DNA of 64,000 nucleotides from Glossina fuscipes (lineage: Eukaryota; Arthropoda; Insecta; Diptera; Glossinidae): the NCBI RefSeq assembly GCF_014805625.2, contig NW_023998417.1, forward strand, positions 11,678,132 through 11,742,131, given 5' to 3'. Under the pieces are notes generated by a model that was given only the letters and a program-made list of their open reading frames with translations, did no database searches and had not been told where the DNA came from. Numbering within the stretch: position 1 is the stretch's first letter; every line of letters begins with the position of its first letter. Position numbers and translations under genes: made by a program. Shown here in pieces: positions 1-10,926 of this stretch.

Positions 1-3000
1 AACATGCTTGAAACTAATCACAAAGAGCTCCGATGTCCTAGAATGGCTAGCAATAAATGAAAGTCATCGCAAACCTGCAAGATTTCTAATCCAATCAAAA
101 ACAGTCTATCAAAAAGAGAAAATGAGAATATTGCAAGGCGAATGAAAAAGGAAAATATCATTCTAATGCCAATGTCTGATGTCGGTTTTAAAAAAAAATA
201 AGAAAGAAGGCAAAAAAGGGTGGTTGGGTGCCTGCTTCACTAAAACAATCTGTAAACTGACCGGTAGAGATTGAGCAAAAACTGAAGTATATGGTGAATA
301 AAAAATAAAAGGTTCCCAAATCTTTCCCAACTCGGGCCTAAGGAGAATTACGCAAGTACACACCTCTTCCTCATCGTCTTCAAGTTCTAAGTACAAGAAA
401 AGTTATCTACTTTTATGTATTATATGATTATCGTTAGTTGATAAAACTTCAAAATGATATTAAATTGCGCTGGGCATGAACACCAGTAAATAGACTGCCT
501 AAAGACTAAATTGCCCATAAAACCACTGTTTGACCACAAGTTTTTATTTTCATCGAAGGGCCTTGTAATGATGGTAAATAGACGCCTTGGTCGAAAGGGA
601 ATTCTAATAAAACATTTAGATCATTTTCCCATGTTACTGAAGAGTTCAACAGTCCATGAGTAAAGCCACAAAAGTACCCGGATAGACCAAATACCTTCAA
701 TAAATAATTTCAAAAGACAAATAATTAAACCAATAAGAAAAACAAATAGTGTGTAAACTACTTGTGTATTAAGATAAAGTGCCAGACTTTTTTTTTTTTG
801 CATTCTATCATAACATCAAAAGAAGCGACTGAAACCATGCAAACTTAAAACAAAAAATGATAAATAATAATATGAATAAGATACACGATCAAATACTTTC
901 GCCATAACTAAAACATTGTGAGTAGATTAACTTAACTGCTTCCATTTACAATAAATGGACACAGAATGCTGATCATAATCATATTACACGACATTCCTGC
1001 TTAGCGATGACTTCTCGTACTTCCGTCAATCAGTTGCGAGCACTTTCAAGTTTAGAAGAATGGAAAAGAAATGAAAAGTTCAAATTTGGACAAATTAGTT
1101 AAAAAAAAAATACAAATTCTTTTCAATAAAATAAAAGAATTTAAAAGTGAGTTATATAAGGCAATGGCAAGTACACAGCGCCTCAAAGATGGAAATGCTT
1201 TCATTTTCTGGAATAACTTATGGCTTATGCCAGCTTCCAATTTAAAAATTTGGCAAAGAGCTTTCTCTCGAACCAAGAAAAGTTTCGCCCATCACGATGT
1301 ACCCACTGACAGTGTCCCAATTATTGAGAAATCATTGCTTTTTAATGCGTTTATCGTCGAGATTTGGTTGAAGGTAAACATAACTTACTTACTTGTTAGT
1401 TTTACATTTTCTAGATCGGTGTGAAATGTCAGATACGTTTCAACTTTAACCGAATACTGCGAATATGACTTGTTTTGCGATAGCATTCTGTGTGAAGGTG
1501 CATTCAAAACTAAAATAATAAAAATAAAAGATAATTTAAAATAAAATGATATCTGGTATATCCAGAACTTACATTCAATGTGCTCAAATGTTTAATGAAG
1601 AAGAAGAATATTTGGAAAAAAAACATCACTGTGTCCTTCATTTCTATTTTCTTTACTTGTTTGTTTACTTCTATACTGGGATCGAAAGTGTTGTTCGCTT
1701 TTTGCTGCATGAAAAGACTTAAAGTAAGTATTTCATGTAAATATAAAATAAAAAAAAATAAAAAATTTTAATTCCTTTACATATTTCTTTTTTGTTTTCA
1801 AATTGTTCGCTTTTTATGAAAATATACATGTGAACTTTTTTCGTATCACGTTACATGTAGCTTACCTACGTAGGTAGTGGCCATTAGCAAAAAGCTTTTA
1901 GTAAAAAATGATTCATTTTTTCCATGCACTTTTGTACACTATTTATTAAAAAGAGATTTTTTTTTTTTCAATGGATTTCACACGGACGCGCACATATCAA
2001 ATATGATAATTTTATGTTTACAAAAGCAAAAAAAAAAAAAAAAAAAAAAAAGAGAAAGAGAAAGAAGAATACGTTTATAAATATATTGCTTAGTTAGGTA
2101 AACGAAATAAAAAGGAACAAAAAAAAAAAAAATTTAGAATTTGTTGATTTAATAATTTATTTATATATATTTGTGTTTTGTTAATTTGTTTTGTTTTTTT
2201 TTTTTTTTTTTTGCCGTTTTAAAGTTTACACAAAATAATTAAAAAATAAGACAGGTTGATTTAGGCTTTTTTTTTTTTTTTTTTTTTGTTTATAAATTAT
2301 TTATTCATTTATTTATTTATTTATTTATGTTATTAATTAGTTGTTTTGTTTTATCCTTTTAATTAAAACAGTTTTTCATTTTTAGCATTTTGCAACTTAT
2401 GTTAAAACGAAATTATTATACATATCCATGTACATCAATTAATGTCTATATATGATGGGAAATTGTGTTCTATTGCTTAAAAGTAATTAAGAGAATTTTA
2501 ATTAATGATATCATTTACATAAAAAAATACATTTCATTTTAATTAGGCTTAAAAATTTACACAAGAAGAATTAAACATTTACAAAATACTTATCATATCA
2601 CTTATTATCTTTTCTTCTTCTTTTTCTTCTTTTACTTCTTTTTCTGTTTTTCTATTTTGTTTTATGTACTTAATAAAAATGTCAAGTTTTTTTTTTTTTT
2701 TTTTTATATATAAGTTTCACACACATAAAAACAAAAGATGAGATAGAGTTTTTCATTAAACAAAGTGACATTGATGCACTTAACCCTTCACAAAGCTGAA
2801 CGGCTTTTTTTTGAATTTCACATGAATGTAGGAGATAAGTAGATTTTCTTTTTACTTTTTTTTCTTTTTGGCAGGGGTGGTCAATAGTATAGTGTTTATA
2901 TTGGTGATATTTTTCATTATTCACGTCTCAACTCCACTCTTCAAGGTCATATCACAAATCAAATACGCTCCCATTCGTCGTTTTCGACTAATAGACCGGA

Positions 3001-5122
3001 TAATTAATAAGTGCTTTGCAATCGGTCAGATTGCATTGCGATCAAATAAAATCTTTGTTCGCTTCAATGTGCTTCGCTTTCGATCGCAAAACGCTTCATA
3101 TTAAAGTACTAAACTCAAATATCGGTTGACAAATAAACCTAAACCATATTTTCCCCTGAGTGTACGAGTGTAGGTAAAAACTGCGACTACCAAGACAGTG
3201 TTCACGGTTTAAAATCTCAAGTGCGGTAGAGTTTTCTTCGGACGTAGCTACAATACGCGCTCAGTCAATTCAGCTCACACGTATATCTCTTTCTCTTGTC
3301 TCTCTCTTTTGTGAGAGTCACCGTGCTACTCTGACCAAACATTCCATAAATTGTTTTACTATGACCCAAAACCACTTCACGGTCGAATACATGACACACA
3401 TAAGCAATAACAAAGTCGATGAAAATATACTGCAATTAAATATTGTGACCCGGCTTTGGTCGACGAAAAGTCACTTCACTCTTGATCACAAATGTTTGTG
3501 TTTAATCAATAATATCATCAGCCGTAAGCCAAAATAAGTTTATACTCATCGCACCGCTTCGTCATCGTTCGGAAATTCTCAGGCGACGAAAATCCACTTC
3601 GCAAAGCGGTCCCGGAGGTACTTGAGAGAAGGGAGTTTTCCGAGGTCTTATAAAGCGTTTTTTGAACGATCAAAAACTATTTTCAAATTGCGTCCGAATA
3701 AAGGCTACTTTAATCTGTTGATGTGTTGGCCACCCCTACCTCCTACATTCTGTTTACTTAACAGTTCTTTGACGTGCCGGAATGTTATTTGAACCTGATA
3801 TCTTTTGCACTTAAACTTATATTTAAGAAACTAAACTATATTTGATTAAATAAACTATGATCACATATTACAACAATGAATTATATAAGAGTTTCGAAGG
3901 CTTTTCACAGATGTGTCTTACGTTTAAATACATTTCTCAAAAATAGTTTATAGTGGGATGAATTGGCTGCTTTATAGAGTTAGAAAGCTATTACTCAACT
4001 TTTTTTTTCTTTATTTTTTTTTTCTTGTTCTCTTCTATTTGACCGGTAAAAATCATGGATAAATGGATGTAAAGCAAAGAGTGCGTCTTCTGTTAACTTT
4101 CTATAAAAGGAAATATTAGTTTATCCCTCTATTTGTAGCAAACAAAATTACAAAACATACCCACAGAGAATCTCACATCTCTATATATATATACGTTACA
4201 ACTCCGATCAGCTCGAGTTTTTGATCGACTAAATCATATTAATTTAAATCATTGCAACTTTGAAAAGCGAGAAACATAAGCTTGATTAAAGGGTAAAGGG
4301 AACTGATTGAGTTGTTTAGTTAAAGGTTACTTGCTTAGGTTTAAACGAACATACGAATTTTAACAATCGATTTAATCAAGGATCGTCCTAAACTAATTGA
4401 TTTTTAAATGCCACACATATGAAGAAATTGTTAGCGGTTTTTGCACCAGATGGCGCTACCTTATCTGAGAGAATTTTTGAAACTGTCGCTTCTCCAAGCT
4501 AATGTTTACATCATTAAAAGAAAAACCGCTACGTTATGAGAATATTAGATTTTTCGAAGCGTCAACATTCGACGTCCTGTCGGAATGTCCGTCTGGGAAA
4601 CTTTAGGGATATTACATTGCGATTTGCTATCATCCTTGCAACATTCCTTAGACATTTCTCTTCCTGCGTAATCCTTAACAAATTTGTCTTGCTCGCTGCA
4701 TGAGCAGCTTTAAGTACAGTAAAGGAGTCTTTACGTCGATAATGTCAAAAGACCTTTTACCATGTTACTCACACACACCTGCCACAATTGTGGGAAAAGT
4801 GTGTAGCTATTGGTGGTTAGATAATAATTTGAATATTTTTGGACGATTGCTTGAAGTAAGCGCTTTTTTAATGAGCTATTATTATACCTAATAACTACGC
4901 AAGTCTTCATCCTTTGCTGGAATTTAATTAAAAAATTTGTGGATAAAGTACTTATCGAATTTAATATTTTCTTTCAAGTTCTTCCTACGGTGGTGGGTAT
5001 AGCAAGAATCGTAGCAGATATCGCCGAGAAGTTTGTAAGTTTTTTAAATTGAAACGCGATACTGGGTAACCGTCAGGTTCGCCCTAAGACCAACTTTTTG
5101 TATTTGTTTTTTTTTTTTTTTT
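1..5122. other. 3' flank of Kul, no confident gene
   Basis: AT-rich sequence with long A and T runs (2029-2051, 2192-2212, 2267-2287) and an ATTT repeat (about 2290-2327). Some short plus-strand frames look coding, notably about 1163-1372 ending at a GAAG|gtaaac donor-like site, but I recognise none and could not build a multi-exon model with agreeing phases. A 24-base block at 3212-3235 is shared with the SINE-like element at 33401-33485. Confidence 0.5.
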
Positions 5123-5222
5123 NNNNNNNNNNNNNNNNNNNNNNNNNNNNNNNNNNNNNNNNNNNNNNNNNNNNNNNNNNNNNNNNNNNNNNNNNNNNNN
5201 NNNNNNNNNNNNNNNNNNNNNN
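5123..5222. other. Assembly gap of exactly 100 N
   Basis: It has exactly 100 Ns with T-rich tracts on both sides (T run 5108-5122; a T-rich stretch from 5223). A round 100 is a common placeholder for a gap of unknown size, so true length and content are unknown. Confidence 0.95.
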
Positions 5223-5430
5223 TCTTTTTTTCTTTCTTTTTGTTGTTGTTGTTTGTTTAGGAAGTTCAATACTTTTTAAATGTTAATGTGCAAGTGTACG
5301 TGTAGATCCGCGCAAGCGCGTCCGCAAGTGTGTGTGTGTGTGTGTCTAGTATTAATATGTAACGTGTTAAACGCGGATCGTTTCATGTTAAATAATCGAA
5401 AAATGAAATAACTTTTTTCAAAGCTCTTGA
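5223..5430 (-). other. Kul: Start of Kul 3' UTR
   Basis: This is the sequence after the TAG stop on the minus strand up to the assembly gap. It has a short GT/CA repeat near 5331-5345 and a CAA-type run next to the gap. I see no AATAAA on the minus strand before the gap, so the polyadenylation site is probably in or beyond the N block. Confidence 0.5.
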
Positions 5431-7764
5431 CTAACTAACTAGATTTTCTATATCGGATACTAAAACCTCCAAGTCCGAGGTTAAATCATTACTATTATGG
5501 CTAATATTTGATGCTGCTGCTGCTGTTGTTGTTGTTGTTGTCGTTGCTGTTGTTGAAGATATTGATGTTGATATAGCTGATATAGGCAGTGGTGGCGGAT
5601 GATGATTATGGGCATGCTGTCTTATCGAATTGGAACGTTGTTGTTGTTGTTGTTGATAGTGTTGTTGTACTCCTGGCATTGTTTGATTTAAATTATTTCG
5701 TGCTCGCCTTTGTTCGGCGGACTGCATTACCTGGGCTATGGACGCTGGCGTGGTTAAATGGAAATTATTAATGCTGTTGTTGATGAGATTGGCCGGAGTA
5801 TTACTGCCTGCAGCACAGCCTATGCTATTGCTGCCGTTACTGTTGGCAGCAGAGGTAGAAGAGTGTCCGTTACTAACCGTACTCGCAGCACTTGCTAATA
5901 TATTAGTTGCGAGTGTAAGACTAGCTCTGGGTATATTGCTAAAACTAGAACGCGTCGCACGCTGAGCATTGTACAGGGGCAGTTGTGTAATGGCTGAACT
6001 TGGCGCTTGACAGTTAGAGGACAATGTTTTGGCTAAAACATGGGTGGACGACTGTTGCGCATTGTTACTTATACTACGTTTTAGGGCTTGCGAATGCGAT
6101 TGCGATTGCGTTACTTTATTATGATTACTTTGTAGTTTGCTAACCTCGGCACCATTGCTGGCGCTATTTCTTCGCAAATGCATATTCGAATTACTTCGTT
6201 TGGTTGGTGGATCTTTACCATTTTTCGTTATGCTCGTCTTCAAGTTGAGGCTGCTGCGTTTTTTTGATTTTGTTAAATTTGTTTGATGCCCGCTCGGTAT
6301 TAAGTTTTGCGTGCTGCCAAAATTACGAGATAATTCGTTGGCATTAGTTTCGCTAAATTTGCGAGAGGAACGCATACAATCGCTCGCAAACGGATTACTA
6401 GAACTTAAGGAACGCTGAAAATGATGATGACTGGTGGTAGCTGTTGAGCCCTGAATTATATCCATTTTTGATTTACTGGAACTTCGTTTCACTGCTGCCG
6501 GATCAGCTGTGGCTTGACTATTGCTATTGTTCGTCGTTGTGGAAGATGACTCTACATTAGGATCACTGTGGCGTTTTTCTGTGCTTTGCAGGAATTTCAA
6601 GTTCTCATAGAAGGGATTTTCCATTTTGGAAGGAGCCGTTTTAGGATTTAAGGTCTCATAGTTAGGTTCGTTTAAAGTTAATATTTGATTGTCTTCATTA
6701 TTATTGGAACGCAGCAGTAAAGCTGCACGTTTTGTTTTCTCACTTAAACTTTTCACGCCACTACCTCCGCCGCTACTGTTTGTACCACCAGGGCCACTTC
6801 CATGGCCAGCATCATCTCTCAGACTATTAGCACATCTTTTGCTATCTTTCATATTAATCGAACGTGAATGGCGTTTAAATTTATTAGTATTGCTGGCCGG
6901 ATTACCAATAATGTGGGTTTTGATTTTAGTATTTTTCGATAACCTCAAAGCGAACTTGAACGGTGGTTTATAGACTACTTGAAGCTTAACCTTTTCGTTG
7001 TTTAAATTACCCGTAGATTTACTCTTGGTGGGTGTTTTCTGTACCAGACGTTCCGGTGTTGATTGCGATTTACTTATCACTTTGTGCACTTTCGAGGAGT
7101 GCTCGATATGAGACAGAGGCTGAGCAACTATAGGTGATTCTAGTAACCATTTTTGTACTTTACCAAAGGTATTTGTATGATTAACTCCCATATCTAGACC
7201 GCTGCTACCTCCCCCCCTAGTCGAGGAATAATCGATTATCTCTTTGCTTGATTTTTTAAGCTTTTTCGATTTCGTTTTTCCACCACTTTCTGTTTGAGCA
7301 GGTTTATCAGTTTGACCCAATAAGGGATTAACGATATTTTGAGCAGTTGCTCGTTTCTTTTTATTGCGTGTGGCTTTTTTAATATCATTACCGGTGCTAC
7401 CCCCACTACCAGTCATCGCTCCAGTTACCCCTATTGAGGCCGCAGTTTTCATTTTAGTTACACCCCTTATATGATTGTTATGGAATTTCAGCGGATTTTT
7501 ACTGCCGCTAACTACTGCGAATTTAGATTTGTTACCATTGTTGTTGTTGTTGTTGTTGCTGCTGCTGCCGTTGTTGTTGGAATTGGCGTTGCGTTCCCCT
7601 CTTACCTTCTTTTTGAACGGGACTTTTGTACGCACGGCCGTATGTACGATAACGCCGTTGTTGTCTTCGGGCAGACGTACAGTTTCGGTTGTTGCGCTGT
7701 GTATTATAGTGACGGACTTCAATTTTAGATTCGAACGTTTCGCTAATAATTTCGTGCTCAGTAT
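5431..7764 (-). CDS. Kul: Kul last exon: ~777-residue cytoplasmic tail
   Basis: Acceptor ctttcctaacgtacag|ATA at 7764, preceded by a pyrimidine-rich stretch and a branch-like ctgactaat. It is phase 0, matching the TM exon donor, and ends at TAG (5431-5433). The open frame continues upstream to 8034, but that part reads through the acceptor. The tail begins [17 protein letters not shown]. It is low complexity and probably disordered: Asn run near 7536-7575, Ser/Gly/Asn blocks, Thr/Ala run near 5510-5560. Visible short motifs are NPFY (6607-6618), NPF (6388-6396), PPPLP (5584-5598), basic clusters ([22 protein letters not shown]) and many R/K-R-x-S sites. Vertebrate ADAM10 has a tail of only about 55 residues. 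Exon identity is sure; motif functions are inferred. Confidence 0.9.
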   Translation of the reverse strand: MLSTKLLAKRSNLKLKSVTIIHSATTETVRLPEDNNGVIVHTAVRTKVPFKKKVRGERNANSNNNGSSSNNNNNNNGNKSKFAVVSGSKNPLKFHNNHIRGVTKMKTAASIGVTGAMTGSGGSTGNDIKKATRNKKKRATAQNIVNPLLGQTDKPAQTESGGKTKSKKLKKSSKEIIDYSSTRGGGSSGLDMGVNHTNTFGKVQKWLLESPIVAQPLSHIEHSSKVHKVISKSQSTPERLVQKTPTKSKSTGNLNNEKVKLQVVYKPPFKFALRLSKNTKIKTHIIGNPASNTNKFKRHSRSINMKDSKRCANSLRDDAGHGSGPGGTNSSGGGSGVKSLSEKTKRAALLLRSNNNEDNQILTLNEPNYETLNPKTAPSKMENPFYENLKFLQSTEKRHSDPNVESSSTTTNNSNSQATADPAAVKRSSSKSKMDIIQGSTATTSHHHFQRSLSSSNPFASDCMRSSRKFSETNANELSRNFGSTQNLIPSGHQTNLTKSKKRSSLNLKTSITKNGKDPPTKRSNSNMHLRRNSASNGAEVSKLQSNHNKVTQSQSHSQALKRSISNNAQQSSTHVLAKTLSSNCQAPSSAITQLPLYNAQRATRSSFSNIPRASLTLATNILASAASTVSNGHSSTSAANSNGSNSIGCAAGSNTPANLINNSINNFHLTTPASIAQVMQSAEQRRARNNLNQTMPGVQQHYQQQQQQRSNSIRQHAHNHHPPPLPISAISTSISSTTATTTTTTTAAAASNISHNSNDLTSDLEVLVSDIENLVS

Positions 7765-10700
7765 CTGTACGTTAGGAAAGTTACAAAGAAAGGATATTGC
7801 ATTAGTCAGTGTATAGGGATGAAAACAGCAACAAACTTTTAACAAATTGCGTCCACTTATTGACGAAACTAAGAAAAAATTATGAATATTTTTTTTATAG
7901 GTTAGAATTACTACCAACGAACTAAATGAATTCAACAACAACAATGTTTGCGTCGCAAGTTTGCTAGGAAGATGTGTTGATGATAAAGTAACTGCATATG
8001 TATAAGTGACGCTTTTGAATCCGTTTGAAAGCATCCCAAAGGAATTAGTTAAATATTCACCATAGCTATGGCTTAAAAATAATTTAATTTATTATTTATA
8101 AAAATATACATATGAGCAGATGTCCGATGTAAGTGTAATAAATAAATGTTTTCGAGTACAAATGAAATCTAAAGCTTAGCATGATCCTTTGAAAGGATAA
8201 GGTGCAAAACATTAGACACAGCGTCAATCAGAGTACAGCTACATCTCAACGTTGGGGAAAATGACTTTTAAAAGCTTTCACTGCTATTCGAACAGCATTT
8301 TTATGTACCTAAACACAGACTTACTTTCCTGCTGTTGTAAGTGTTCGTGAGACTTTTGATGGTGTCGTTGTTCTTGATGTTGTCGCTGTTGTTGTTGTTG
8401 TTGTTGTCGTGGTGGTGATTGTTGCTGTTGCTGTTGGTGTTCATGTTGGTGTTGCTTTTGCGATTGCTTCACAGCAATTTTTTCCACATACTCATCATTT
8501 AAAATATTGAGAACAAACTTTACAATCTTTAATGGGATTAAATTGAAGTGAGTTAGGAGGAGTCAGAAGGCAAAAGCCAGAATCGAAACGGAGAGAAAAC
8601 CGTATTGTATGCGTTACAGCAAAAGGAATTTTCAAAACAAAAACGTTCATTTGTATACGCTGCCATACAAACACAAACATCATTTAAGCTTAGAAAAATA
8701 TTTCAACCGCATTTTTCACTCATTTCACAATACTTCGTAATCTATTTATGCATTTCAATAGTAACCAACTTTTTGGTCTTTCACTAAGAAACGCACACAC
8801 AATGGTATCGTAGAAGGACTGACAGACAAACCAATTTTTTTTTTTTTTTTTTTTTTAGGATAAATTTCAAGAGATTTCATTACTACTGTTTTATGGTTAC
8901 AGCAAAAACAAAAACAACAAAAAAAAAATATATATCATTTATATATAAAACGTTCAACTTGAACTTACCAGTAATATAAAAACCCCCACGGCGGCCAGAA
9001 CGACAGTATACCAATTGTGTTGAATCCATTTTTTAAATGTTGCAATACTCTCTTCAGATAAGAGCAGTTTACGTAAAGTAGCCAAGGGACCGGAGGGATC
9101 AACTTCACGACATTTCTGGAAGACATCGCAATAACTGAAATGGAAAATAAATAGAGGAGAGGAGAAAACGACAAGAAGACAAAGAATACGGAGAATACAG
9201 AAAAAAAAAACGGAATAAATAAAAAGCAATTGAAATAAAATTTAAAAAAATCCTTTAATATTTTAGACGATTGCAACTGAAATTTAGTTAGTTAGTAGTG
9301 GTTAATTTTTCTTATACCTATATATAAAAAGGAATCGATATTTGACCATATATAATGAAGACGAATTCAAGCTAATGTATTATCATAAAATGCTCATCAA
9401 TTAGAAAACTTAGGTACAAGGACTTACCCATTGTAATCATTGCAGGGTGTCCCTGGCTTGGCGTACATGTCGGGCACATCAAATGGTGGCTCATTCCATT
9501 CGAATGAACTACGACAAGGGTTCTCTTCACCCGGTAATTTGCAGCATAGCTCGCACGATTTGATTTTATCATCCTTGGGTCCGGGTATACATTGGCACGA
9601 TTCCAAGCCATAAGCCAAACATATACTGCCCGTACATTCACCCATGTAGCACACAAACTCTTTGTTGCATATCGTCTTGTTCGGTTTATTCACCGACGGT
9701 GGACATTGCGGCATGCGCCCATCACAAAAACTAGGATCACGGCAACCGTTGTCATCGCGGCATTTATCACCGAACTTAAGCTTGCAATTAGCAGTGCAAC
9801 AAGGTCCTTGAGAGGGACTGCACATAGCCTTCGGCGTGAGAGTGCAGGGTTTCTCATCGCTACGCGAATGCCGTGACATGGGGAAACAACAAGAATCTTT
9901 GCAATCCTCTTCCCAACCGCAATCGCATTGTTCTCCCGGCTCAACAACACCGTTACCGCATATTGATGTTTGCGGCTCAGTGAAGCAACCTTTCGGACTG
10001 CGAGCCTTAGCATTAAGTACCGGCTCAATTGATTTTAGCGAACAAGGTGAAAACTTATTGTTGTTCTTCTTATCGCCAGAGGTCGCGCGAGCAAACATTA
10101 TATAATTACCATCCTCGCCACCAGGGGTACATTGCTCAGGGTCATGCTGAAAGGAATGAATAGGAAAACGTTTTCATTAATATGCGAAAAAATTGAAAGT
10201 AGCTCAGCACTAAAGTCAGTGCTGTAAGGCGTAGATTTGCTTGTGTGTGAGATTTAAAAAATTTTCGAATTTGATCCTCACAGCACCAATGCCGTACGAG
10301 TTACGCGACTCATAAGACTTTATATTCTTTTAGGGCGGCTGGTGGCGGACAGTCAAAATTGATTCCCTGCATTTGTTGCCATGAGTAGAAGCATTATTTG
10401 TTTCTTATGACTATCGCATGAATATATATGAGCAGTCTTCGAAACCCTCGACGATGACCTTAGATGTCATGTGTGTTACACTTAAACTGATTTATATCAA
10501 TAATAATGAAGAGTACGCTGAACGATACTTTGGCTTTAACATTGAGAAAATCAAATATTTGGACAATTCAATGCCGCACTTAAGCGATTAATCAAAAGTG
10601 TATTTAAGTTCTATACTCTCGAATATCGATAGCTGGCAAGTGCAATAATAGCAGCTCAGAATAACCAAATAACAAAGGCGAAAACAACAGCAGCAAGCAA

Positions 10701-10888
10701 AGGCAAGAGTTTGACATACATATATGCATGCAAGTATAAACGAATGCAGTTTTATTCGTTCGTTCAATAGGATTGTGATTAAAATCTTGTCGTTCTTAAC
10801 AAGACTTCAACTCGAAAGCAATTTATCGTTGCAACAATTTGCTTGATGAGTACAATTTATACGCTTACATACTTATGCTTGTACGCGA

Positions 10889-10926
<38 letters not shown>

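Noticed and set aside
4700..5034. Two exon-like plus-strand pieces (CSYWWLDNNLNIFGRLLE and LPTVVGIARIVADIAEKF)
   Set aside because: The first ends in phase 0 at its only GT donor, but the second needs phase 1. In phase 0 it hits a stop within eight codons.
5589..7816. Several plus-strand open frames antisense to the tail exon
   Set aside because: They translate to Val/Leu/Ala runs that mirror CAA/CAG and AAC/AAT repeats of the minus-strand coding sequence, with no family resemblance.
7765..8034. Upstream part of the tail open frame (begins at 8034, includes VCCCFHPY)
   Set aside because: The strong acceptor at 7764 with pyrimidine tract, branch-like site and matching phase 0 makes this stretch intron.
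10891..10924. Regularly repeated sequence as a possible CRISPR-like array
   Set aside because: It is a plain dinucleotide microsatellite in a fly intron, with no repeat-spacer structure.
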